In this document: positions 1-6,475 of the stretch, piece after piece
Layout: each line of letters opens with the position of its first letter
How positions within the stretch are numbered: the first letter of the stretch is position 1
Source of the DNA: Gemmataceae bacterium
Lineage (GTDB): Bacteria; Planctomycetota; Planctomycetia; Gemmatales; Gemmataceae
Assembly (NCBI GenBank): GCA_017853285.1
Contig: JAFMJU010000108.1
Coordinates: 1 to 9,915 of the forward strand
Direction: 5' to 3'
Length of the DNA stretch: 9,915 bases
Program-made: the position numbers and the translations under genes
The notes under the pieces: model-generated
Database searches by the model: none
Told to the model about the DNA's origin: nothing
What the model saw: the letters and a program-made list of their open reading frames with translations, nothing else

Positions 1-531
1 CGGCTTGTCCTTGGGCCTCTGGTCGAGGAAATCGATGGAGAAATCGGTGATCAGGTCGGTGCAATAACCCATCTCCTTCTTCCGGGCGGAGGAGGTGTAG
101 AAGACCGGATCATGGTAAGCCCCCTGACCTGGAAGGATTTTCCAGCGGTCGAAACCCGTCGGGTCGCTGCCCAAGTGCCATTTGCCAAACATGCCGGTGT
201 GGTACCCCGCCGATTGCAACAGCTTGGCGACGGTCTGCTGGCTCCCATCAAACCGGTTGAAGACCGGAACCCCGTTTTTATGGCTGTATTTGCCCGTCAA
301 AATAGCAGCCCTGCTAGGGGTGCAAATGGAGTTGGTCACAAAACACCGGTCCAGCCGAATCCCCTCGCCGGCAAGCTTGTCCAGGTGCGGGGTTTTGTTG
401 ATTTTCGAGCCATACGCCGAAATGGCGTGGGCGGCATGGTCGTCCGTCATGATGAACAGGATGTTCGGCCGGTTGGACGGGGCTTGGTCCAACGCTAGAA
501 TTCCCGACAAAACACAAGCCAACCAAACCAT
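1..531 (-). CDS. Sulfatase (formylglycine-dependent), N-terminal part, cut by window edge
   Basis: This is the first 177 codons of an exported type I sulfatase, which hydrolyses sulfate esters, usually of polysaccharides. The sequence shows a short hydrophobic leader (residues 1-17), then RPNILFIMTDDH, whose paired Asp (30-31) are typical calcium ligands. The sulfatase signature CTPSR lies at residues 70-74, with Cys70 the residue normally converted to formylglycine. GKYSH (80-84) and GKWHLG (116-121) are the family's Lys/His active-site segments. The ATG is supported by GGGAG eight bases upstream. The reading frame is open to base 1, so roughly the C-terminal two thirds is missing. The AYGSKINKTPHLD and TNSICTPSR context recalls GlcNAc-6-sulfatase-like S1 subfamilies, but I cannot fix the substrate. 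The leader is short and lacks a basic start, so the export prediction is moderate. The gene diverges from the glycosylase gene across 93 bp in which I see no convincing promoter. Confidence 0.93.
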   Translation of the reverse strand, partial: MVWLACVLSGILALDQAPSNRPNILFIMTDDHAAHAISAYGSKINKTPHLDKLAGEGIRLDRCFVTNSICTPSRAAILTGKYSHKNGVPVFNRFDGSQQTVAKLLQSAGYHTGMFGKWHLGSDPTGFDRWKILPGQGAYHDPVFYTSSARKKEMGYCTDLITDFSIDFLDQRPKDKP

Positions 532-624
532 GGCACATTCTCCCGATCGTGGGTGGTTTCGAGTCCTACTCTAACCGCAATTCAGGCAAATTGAAATCAA
601 GCCCCTACTTTCGTTGGAGTGGAG

Positions 625-1146
625 ATGAACCGGATCATCGGCTTTCCGCCAATCGCCACTCCCGAAAGCCAAGTGTTGATTTTGGGCTCCATGCCCGGCG
701 AAGCGTCGCTGGCAGCGGAGGAGTATTACGCGCATCCCCGCAATGCCTTCTGGCCCATCTTGGGTGGTTTGCTGGGTTTCGCTCCCGAGGCCCCTTACAC
801 CGACAGGGTGCGCCACCTACAAAGCCGTGGCTTGGCGGTTTGGGATGTGCTGAAAAGCTGCGAGCGCGCCGGAAGCCTGGATAGCTCCATCCAGCCAGGC
901 TCCATGCTGGTTAACGACTTTACGGAATTCTTTGGGTTCTTCCCACTGATCCGGCTGGTCTGCTTCAACGGCGCCACTGCCGAGAACTTGTTTAGAAGGC
1001 GTGCGGCACCAAATCTTGGGCCTCTGCTGGATGGTGTCGGCATGATCCGTTTGCCCTCCACCAGCCCGGCCCACGCCTCCCTGTCACTTGCCCGCAAATC
1101 GGTGATCTGGGGCAACGCCCTGATGCCACTTCTGGCGGGGCCGTGA
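625..1146 (+). CDS. DNA-deoxyinosine glycosylase (uracil-DNA glycosylase superfamily, family 6)
   Basis: This 173-residue protein matches the family-6 hypoxanthine-DNA glycosylases, which remove deaminated adenine (hypoxanthine) from DNA and start base-excision repair in the cytoplasm. The first motif is LGSMPGEASL (residues 20-29). YYAHPRNAFW (34-43) follows and contains the Asn expected near the active site (Asn40). VCFNGATAENLF (112-123) comes next, then the C-terminal motif LPSTSPAHAS (143-152), which corresponds to the DNA-intercalation loop of the superfamily. The length is normal for the family. I chose ATG at 625 because GGAG at 616-619 lies five bases upstream. A GTG at 619 is in frame but would overlap this ribosome site. 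It could be mistaken for a Mug-type mismatch glycosylase, but the SMPG and HPRN motifs favour family 6. The TGA stop directly adjoins the stop of the convergent hrpB gene. Confidence 0.9.
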   Translation: MNRIIGFPPIATPESQVLILGSMPGEASLAAEEYYAHPRNAFWPILGGLLGFAPEAPYTDRVRHLQSRGLAVWDVLKSCERAGSLDSSIQPGSMLVNDFTEFFGFFPLIRLVCFNGATAENLFRRRAAPNLGPLLDGVGMIRLPSTSPAHASLSLARKSVIWGNALMPLLAGP

Positions 1147-3654
1147 CTATTTCCGCCGCTGGGGGGCCACCGCCGTCCACGGGTCTTCAGGCCAGGGATG
1201 CTTGGGGTATCGGCCCCGCAGATCCTTGCGCACCTGCTGGTAGGTGTTGTTCCAAAAACTGGCCAAATCATCCGTCACTTGCTGGGGCCTGTAGTTGGGG
1301 GCCAGCAGGTGCAATAAGAGCCGCACTTTCCCCTGGGCGATCCGGGGGGTCTCTTTCCAGCCGAACAGCTCCTGGATGCGGGCCGCAAGCACTGGGGGCC
1401 GACCCGGCTCGTAGGTCAGCGCGACGCTGTTCCCGCTCGGCAGCGTGATTCGTTCGGGTGCGTGGGTGTCCAACTCCCTGGATTGGTGATGCGTCAGCCG
1501 CCCGGCGAAGGCGCCATGCCAATCGGCATCCCCAAGCTCCGACAATCCACGCAGCCCCTGGCACAGCCCCAGTAAAACCTCCCGCTCCAGGGATTCCTCC
1601 AGCGGGGGAAGCAGGCCAGGAATTTCCCGGTTCAGCCAACGCCACCGCGCCAGAAATTTTCCGGCCGTCGAATCCTCCCCTGGTAATACAGTGCCCCGTT
1701 TCTGCCAGGCGATTTCGGCCAAAAGCTCCGCGGTCCGCTCGTCGCGGGCGGTCGGATGGTCGGTTTCCTCCAAAACCAGACCGTGCCATGCCACCCGCTT
1801 GCGGGTCTCCACCCGGTTGGTCTTGTCGTCAAATCGCGTTTCCAGGCTGGTGGTCCAACCTGCGGGATCCAGCCAAGCCCGCTGAACGCCGCTGGCCATC
1901 CGAACCACAGCCTCCCCAGGTGCGTCCATCAGGTCCAGCGCGACAAACAGTTCCTCCTCCCGAACAGAGGAGCTTTCCGCCAACTTCGCCCCGCGGCCGG
2001 ATGCCAGCAGCGCCCGGGGCGATTTGGGCTCCCGCCTGCGCGCCAGCCTGGAGGGAAACGCCGCCAACAGGGCTCTTCCCAGGGCCTCTTCGTTCTCCCA
2101 CACCGGTTCCATGCCGGCGGGTTCACCGAGCAGCCGGGCGATCTGGTCACGGGCCCGCAACAGCCATTTGCCCCGTGAACCCGGCAACTGGCTTGGCCTG
2201 CCACCCCGTTCGAATTCCTCCAGCAGGGCCAAAATATCTAGCAGGTCCGAGGAAGATGGCGAAACCGACGGCTGGCCGAAACCAACGGCGCGCGGGCGCG
2301 GATCTCCTTCTTCCAGCACCGCGGCCGTGGCCGCCACCAACCCGGGCACCCCCAGTTCCCGCCCCCTCAGCAGGAGCACCCCCATGCGCGGCGACACGGG
2401 CAAGGAGGCCAACGCGTTCCCAAGCCGGGTGATTTTGCCACCATCCAAGGCGCCAATATCCTCCAATTCCCCAAGGCCCGCAAGCCGCGCCGCCTCCCCA
2501 GGCGCGTCCAGTCATTCAAAACTTTCCAATTCACCCATGCTGGCCAACCGCAAAAGGGGGCCAGCCAGGTCTAACCGGCGCACCTCGGGTTCGTCGGCCG
2601 GCCGGCGGTTGCGGGCATCACCTTCAGAGCAAAGCCTCAGGCACACACCCGGCGCCACACGCCCGGCCCGACCGGCCCGCTGGGTGAGGGATGCCTGGCT
2701 CACCGGCCTGATCTCCAGTCGGTTCAATCCCACGGAAGGATCATGGCGCAACTGCCTGGCGGTGGTGCAGTCCACCACCCCGGTGACACCTTCCACAGTG
2801 ACGGAGCTTTCCGCCACATTGGTGGCCAGCACCACCCGCCTGCGGTTTCCCGCGCGCAAGGCCCGGTCCTGGTCCTCGAGGGGCAAGTCACCATGCAATG
2901 GCAGCAGATCGACCCCAAATCGTTGGGCCACCCCTTCGAGGGCCCGCTCCGTGGCGCGAATTTCCCCTATGCCGGGCAAAAAGGCCAGCAAGTCGCCCGA
3001 GGTTTCCTCCAGTAGTTGGCAAACCCCGCGCGCCACAGCGGTGGCTATCGGGGTTTCCCGGTCGGAGGGCTGGTGTAGCAAGGTGACCGGAAACAACCGG
3101 CCGGGCGAGTCGATGACCCGGCAATCCCCCAGGTAATTCACCAGGGGCTGGACATCCAACGTGGCCGACATCACCACCAGCCGCAAGTCGGGGCGCAGGG
3201 TGTCACGAATGGTACGCGCAAGCCCGAGGATCAGGTCGGTCTCCAACCCCCGCTCATGGAATTCGTCCAGAATGATCGCGGAGATGCCCTCAAGCCCAGG
3301 ATCATCCGCCAACCGCCCCAGCAGGATGCCCGGCGTCATGGCGACCACGCGGGTTTCCCCGCCAATCCGCCGCTCATGCCGAACCTGGTAGCCAACCAAT
3401 TCGCCGGGTTTCTGTCCCAGTTGGCTAGCCATCTGGGTGCAGGCGGCTCGCGCCGCCAACCGCCGGGGTTCCACCAGCACCACCCATCCGTCAGCCGCCC
3501 ATTCGGCCCGCATCAGTTCCAATGGCACCCGCGTGGTCTTGCCGGCGCCCGTCGGGGCCCTCAACACCAGCGAGGGGCAGACGCGCAAGGCTTCCGCGAT
3601 ACCGGGAAGCACCGGATCGATCGGCAAACCCGGATTCGCCGGCATCGACGCCAT
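1147..3654 (-). pseudogene. hrpB: ATP-dependent helicase HrpB, full length but interrupted by one in-frame TGA
   Basis: This is an 835-position DEAH/RHA-type helicase in a single reading frame, broken only at codon 381 (TGA at 2512-2514). The N-terminal open frame (2512-3654) carries Walker A APTGAGKT (33-40), motif Ia EPRRLAARAA, motif II DEFHER (130-135), SATLD (163-167), FLPGIGEI, motif V LATNVAESSVTVEG and motif VI QRAGRAGRV. Downstream of the TGA the same frame continues with LDAPGEAARLAGLGELEDIG (2511 to about 2452), then the HrpB C-terminal domain, ending in the signature RGRYPKHPWPEDP. The total length equals normal HrpB (about 800-850 residues). HrpB is a predicted nucleic-acid-dependent ATPase, with roles proposed in RNA metabolism. 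The start lies two bases after the upstream gene's stop and has no clear Shine-Dalgarno, suggesting translational coupling. The C-terminal half has no ATG or good ribosome site of its own. It may be a recent pseudogene, a read-through gene or a sequence error. The family call itself is firm. Confidence 0.93.
2512..2514 (-). other. In-frame TGA replacing a conserved Trp codon in hrpB
   Basis: Reading the minus strand, the codons run GAA TTG GAA AGT TTT GAA TGA CTG GAC GCG CCT, giving ELESFE, stop, LDAP. HrpB and related DEAH helicases typically have a W-L-D-x-P segment here, so the TGA differs by one base from the expected TGG. No frameshift is needed, because both halves are in the same phase. 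TGA is a genuine stop in neighbouring genes, so a genome-wide TGA=Trp code is unlikely. Confidence 0.9.
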
Positions 3655-3656
3655 GG

Positions 3657-4829
3657 TCAGCGCGCCCGGGGTTCCAGGTTGTGCTGTTCAAGCAGGGCGG
3701 CCAGAAAATGGACCCGGTCCTCCTGCCTGCGCGCGGCCTCGCGCATCGGGCGAAAATCCCTCAGGTCACGGCACGGGCCGCGCAGGCCCGCCGGGGATTG
3801 GCAGATGGCCGCCGCTTCCAGCGCCTCCCGGTCGCGGCCCAATTTCCGCAACAAATCCAGCCATACTTCCGCCGGGTAGGGATTCCCCTCCTCGGCGGCC
3901 GCCTGCGCTTCCTGGCGGAAAAAGCTGATGTTGCCCTCAGCGTCATCCCCCTCCAGCGCCGCCAGAAAGCGATCCCATCCACCAAAAAAGTCCGCGAATG
4001 GCGGCTCCCCCCGCGGCACAAAGCGCCCCTTCAGGCGCTTGCCGTAGTCGCACAGCTCACGCGCCAGCGTCCGTTCCGCGCAAGCCTGCAATTGGCTCGA
4101 CAACTGCACGGTGGACTGCAAGTGGGACAGGTCGATGTGGTAATTATCTTCCTCGGTCAATTCGGGGTGTTTGTCCAGCAGGCGGCTGATGTCGCCAGAT
4201 TCCGGAGGTGGACCGAGTTCCGCGTCGGTTTCCGCCTGTGGCAGTCCCTGGCGGTGCCGCAGGTCGGCGCGCAGGCGCCGCATCAGCTCGGCGCGGATGG
4301 CGCGCACCAGGGCCCGCAGGCAATGTTGGCGCACCTCCGGCCCGCCCGGCGTCTCCTGGGAAAGGGTGGTGATGGCGTTGCACAAACCATACCGGCGGAG
4401 TATCCAATCGAACCCCGCCTCCGGCGCCAGCCCCTCGTAGTAGGCGAGGCGGATCGGCAACTCCCAGTCATCTTCCTCCCCCAGCTCCCTGGCCATGAGG
4501 GCCTGTCGCACCGGTTCGGGTTCCCCCAGCAACTTGAACATCTGCCATGCCGCTTCCAGCTGGCCTTTCTCAAGGGCCGCATTCCCCACCTTGCGGCCGG
4601 CCGACCGGATGGCTTCCTCATAGGCCTCGTGCTTGCCGGCGGGAATTTCCTCGGCGGGGGCTGTCGGAGTCGGATCCAGACCCAGGCCCTGCCGGGCCCG
4701 CATCAGGAGGGTGTAGAACCACCCGGTGTGGTCCCCGGTCGATTCCATGTGGTTCTCCAGCGTTTCCAGGGCGGCCTCAGCCCCTTTTTCACGGAAACAT
4801 TCCTCCAGTCGGGCGCAGTCCAAGGACAT
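3657..4829 (-). CDS. Conserved helical protein of unknown function, upstream of hrpB
   Basis: This is a 390-residue acidic, almost entirely alpha-helical soluble protein with no signal peptide or membrane segment. The N-terminal part (about 1-50) ends in WFYTLLMRARQGLGLDPTP. A proline-rich linker follows, then a TPR-like helical pair around 70-110 (YEEAIRSAGRKVGN and AWQMFKLLGEPEPVRQAL). The middle contains GFDWILRRYGLCNAITTL and the distinctive NYHIDLSHLQSTVQLSSQL. The C-terminal third (FFGGWDRFLAALEGD onward) is again helical-repeat-like. I recall similar hypothetical proteins from planctomycetes but know no assigned function, and I see no catalytic motif. The ATG has an excellent ribosome site, AGGTGGAG (4838-4845), eight bases upstream. 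The TGA stop is two bases before the hrpB start, so the two are very probably one transcript. It could be an adaptor or scaffold, which is inference only. Confidence 0.87.
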   Translation of the reverse strand: MSLDCARLEECFREKGAEAALETLENHMESTGDHTGWFYTLLMRARQGLGLDPTPTAPAEEIPAGKHEAYEEAIRSAGRKVGNAALEKGQLEAAWQMFKLLGEPEPVRQALMARELGEEDDWELPIRLAYYEGLAPEAGFDWILRRYGLCNAITTLSQETPGGPEVRQHCLRALVRAIRAELMRRLRADLRHRQGLPQAETDAELGPPPESGDISRLLDKHPELTEEDNYHIDLSHLQSTVQLSSQLQACAERTLARELCDYGKRLKGRFVPRGEPPFADFFGGWDRFLAALEGDDAEGNISFFRQEAQAAAEEGNPYPAEVWLDLLRKLGRDREALEAAAICQSPAGLRGPCRDLRDFRPMREAARRQEDRVHFLAALLEQHNLEPRAR

Positions 4830-4866
4830 GGTTTCATCTCCACCTATCGTTGCTTATTCCGGTTGA

Positions 4867-4878
4867 AAACAATTGTTT
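4867..4878. repeat. 12-bp perfect palindrome upstream of the helical-protein/hrpB pair
   Basis: AAACAATTGTTT is a perfect 12-bp palindrome, 37 bases upstream of the start codon of the 390-residue protein gene. It sits in an AT-richer stretch of an otherwise GC-rich window, where a promoter for the pair would be expected. It could be an operator, but palindromes of this size also occur by chance in AT-rich DNA. The rest of the 160-bp gap (4830-4989) holds a small inverted repeat at 4922-4936 (ATCCG, five-base loop, CGGAT) without a T-tract. I could not identify a convincing -35/-10 pair or terminator. Confidence 0.3.
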
Positions 4879-4989
4879 CTCTGTTTTGGGAATAACCGCC
4901 GGTTTTTTCCTTGCATTTGGGATCCGTCAGGCGGATAGTACCGTTGCCTCGCCATGATCCGGTGCGGTGTATGGGCGACACCACCCAGG

Positions 4990-5490
4990 TCATGCGCGAG
5001 GTTTTTCCTTCGCCTCGCCTCCGGATAATCCGGTCGCCACCAGCCACAACCAGGCCAGGGATGCCACCCACATCACGGTGCTGGTCCACAAATAAACCTG
5101 GTGCAACAGGCGGAAGGTCTTTCTATCCAGCACGCTCACCGTTTCAGGCTCCAGCAGCAGGTCCATCCTGGGGTGAAGCACCACAAGCGCGGTCTGACAC
5201 ACCAGCATCAGGCCCCAAAGAGCCTTGAACCACGCCTTTTTGCCACCCGAGAGCGGACGGGCCAGATAATCCACCAAAAGTAGGCCCACGGCCGCGAATC
5301 CGACCAGATTCAACCAAAAGGTGACTCGCCGCGTCACGAAACCCTGCGCTGTGTCCCCGAACTCGTCACTGCCGATGGGTACCACCACCCCTGCATAGAA
5401 AACAAAGCCCCCCTGCCAGAGGGCGAAAGCGCACAGGGCAAAAAACCGGCTGATGGAGGGCGCCAGCCCGGCGGGAGCCAAACCGTTCAT
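4990..5490 (-). CDS. Integral membrane protein with four predicted helices, unknown function
   Basis: This 166-residue protein has four hydrophobic segments at about residues 16-40, 58-77, 87-106 and 127-152. The first contains ALWQGGFVFYAGVVVPIG and is followed by a loop QGFVTRRVT. The third ends in a conserved-looking LHPRMD, and the fourth begins LLHQVYLWTSTVMW. The tail is charged. The layout resembles small DUF4149-like membrane proteins, in which a first helix ending near VVVP is followed by a loop and a second helix starting with Asn. This is a recalled resemblance, not a match I could test. The start codon overlaps the kinase stop as ATGA (5487-5490) with only a weak ribosome site, so translation is probably coupled to the kinase. 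No enzymatic or transport motif is visible. Confidence 0.86.
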   Translation of the reverse strand: MNGLAPAGLAPSISRFFALCAFALWQGGFVFYAGVVVPIGSDEFGDTAQGFVTRRVTFWLNLVGFAAVGLLLVDYLARPLSGGKKAWFKALWGLMLVCQTALVVLHPRMDLLLEPETVSVLDRKTFRLLHQVYLWTSTVMWVASLAWLWLVATGLSGGEAKEKPRA

Positions 5491-6332
5491 TCCAGGCCAT
5501 CCAGGCCTTTTTCGGGGTTGGGCACCAGGCGCTCTTCCACCTGGCTCAGGATGTTTTGCAGATCACTGGCCCGCTCAGGCCTCTTGCGCGGATCGGATTG
5601 CAGGCAATCCCCCACCAGTTTGGCAAGGTCGGCGTCGATGCCCGGCAGGATTTCCTCGATGGGCTTGTAGTACTTGGCCCACACCTTCTCCTCGATCACC
5701 TCGCCCCCCTCGTCGATACGGGGCATCAGTGTCTGGTTGGTGATGGCCCGGTACATCAGGGCGCCGAAGTTGTAGAAGTCGGTCCGTTCGGAAAGGATCT
5801 TGCTTTTCACGGTTTCCGGCGCGATGTATTCGGGGGTGCCGGTGATCCGCTCCTTAGCCTCACCCCGAATGTGCGCCAGTCCGAAATCGATGACCTTCAG
5901 CACGCCTTTTTTGCCCACCATCACATTGTTTGGCTTCAGGTCTCCATGCAGCACATCGCGCCGGTGCATGTGTACCAGCGCCTCGCTGACCAACCGGAAC
6001 GCATGCACTTTCTGCGGCAGGGTCAGACGGGCCTTGTCCATGGTCTGGCCGTTGACGAATTCCATCAACAGGTGAACCTTGGTCACCTTGCCGAAGACCC
6101 ACGCCTTTTCCTTCTCAAGGGCGTGCGCCTTGATGATGTTCGGGTGACCCAGTTTTTGGAGTATCTCGAACTCATGCTCGGCCTGGTGAAGGAACTTCAT
6201 ATCCTCCGGTTCGTCGATGTTCACCACCTTCAGGGCGTAGGTCCGGCTGTCATCCGCCCGGCGCACCTGCAGGATCGAGCTGTGGGCACCGGTGCCCAAG
6301 GTGGCCTGAACCGTGAATTTCCCGATTTTCAT
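5487..6332 (-). CDS. Serine/threonine protein kinase, minimal soluble type, non-RD
   Basis: This 281-residue protein is a bare Hanks-type kinase domain that transfers phosphate from ATP to Ser/Thr. The glycine-rich loop is LGTGAHSSIL (12-21), the ATP-anchoring lysine is Lys35 (YALKVV), and the probable helix-C glutamate is Glu54. The catalytic loop is HGDLKPNN (129-136), with Asp131, Lys133 and Asn136. The metal-binding DFG is at 149-151, and the activation segment GTPEYIAPE at 165-173. The usual HRD arginine is Gly130, making it a non-RD kinase. No membrane helix or sensor domain follows, in contrast to many bacterial PknB-type kinases. I chose the ATG at 6332 because AGGA lies six bases upstream and the protein then begins MKIGKFTV, a normal kinase start. 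An ATG at 6356 is also in frame but lacks a ribosome site. The stop overlaps the start of the membrane protein gene. putA diverges upstream. Confidence 0.93.
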   Translation of the reverse strand: MKIGKFTVQATLGTGAHSSILQVRRADDSRTYALKVVNIDEPEDMKFLHQAEHEFEILQKLGHPNIIKAHALEKEKAWVFGKVTKVHLLMEFVNGQTMDKARLTLPQKVHAFRLVSEALVHMHRRDVLHGDLKPNNVMVGKKGVLKVIDFGLAHIRGEAKERITGTPEYIAPETVKSKILSERTDFYNFGALMYRAITNQTLMPRIDEGGEVIEEKVWAKYYKPIEEILPGIDADLAKLVGDCLQSDPRKRPERASDLQNILSQVEERLVPNPEKGLDGLE

Positions 6333-6359
6333 GGTCTTTCCTGAAACCAATACCATTGG

Positions 6360-6372
6360 CGAGCCTGGCTCG
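6360..6372. promoter_or_regulatory. 13-bp palindrome in the kinase/putA divergent region (possible operator)
   Basis: CGAGCCTGGCTCG is a perfect inverted repeat of two 6-bp arms around a single T. It lies 27 bases upstream of the kinase ATG and overlaps the expected -35 position of the putA promoter candidate, so a bound repressor or activator could control either gene. The sequence shows only the symmetry; binding is inference. A GC-rich palindrome of this size is not rare enough to be decisive. Confidence 0.35.
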
Positions 6373-6394
6373 GCTGATTCACTCCCAGGTCACT

Positions 6395-6400
6395 TATAAT
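6395..6400 (+). promoter_or_regulatory. Candidate -10 element (TATAAT) for putA
   Basis: A perfect TATAAT stands out in GC-rich DNA between the divergent kinase and putA genes. It predicts transcription starting near 6407 and a leader of about 70 bases before the putA ATG. The -35 region is poor: CTGATT at 6374-6379 is the best hexamer and its spacing of 15 bases is short. An activator would therefore be plausible. On the opposite strand the same spot reads TATAAG, which could serve the kinase. Confidence 0.4.
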
Positions 6401-6407
6401 CTATCAA

Positions 6408-6444
6408 GGAAAGGGCGCTCCTTCACCCGGAGGCCCTCCCTTCC
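6408..6444 (+). promoter_or_regulatory. Stem-loop in the putA 5' leader
   Basis: A bulged stem of 13 pairs can form. GGAA (6408-6411) pairs with TTCC (6441-6444), AGGGC (6412-6416) with GCCCT (6433-6437), and CTCC (6418-6421) with GGAG (6429-6432). This closes the loop TTCACCC, with a CCC bulge on the 3' side and a single G bulge on the 5' side. No T-tract follows, so it is not an intrinsic terminator. It begins almost at the predicted transcription start, a position where stem-loops can stabilise mRNA. It does not cover the start codon. Confidence 0.4.
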
Positions 6445-6475
6445 ATGCCACGGACTTGATTTTGGGGTTTTCCTC

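Noticed and set aside
532..624. Divergent promoters between the sulfatase and glycosylase genes (TTGAAA at 591-596)
   Set aside because: No acceptable -10 element lies at proper spacing on either strand.
2147..2515. Re-initiation at the ATG overlapping the hrpB TGA (GAATGACTG)
   Set aside because: That ATG opens a different frame, giving a Gly/Ala-rich shadow instead of the HrpB C-terminal domain.
2024..3136. 370-codon Ser/Arg-rich plus-strand open frame opposite hrpB
   Set aside because: Low-complexity antisense translation. The helicase motifs on the minus strand are unambiguous.
1147..3654. Genome-wide reassignment of TGA to Trp to explain the hrpB interruption
   Set aside because: Five other genes in the window end at TGA at the expected family length or at a gene junction, and Trp is otherwise written TGG throughout.
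3522..4895. 457-codon plus-strand open frame opposite the helical protein and the start of hrpB
   Set aside because: Its composition is biased in Gln, Arg and Ala with no motifs, and the minus-strand gene has a strong ribosome site. It is an antisense shadow.
4894..4910. Intrinsic terminator AACC-GCC-GGTT followed by six T on the plus strand
   Set aside because: The stem is only four pairs with a three-base loop, and no plus-strand gene ends here.
4922..4936. Terminator for the membrane protein gene (ATCCG-CCTGA-CGGAT on the minus strand)
   Set aside because: The stem is five pairs and is not followed by a T-tract, so evidence for an intrinsic terminator is insufficient.
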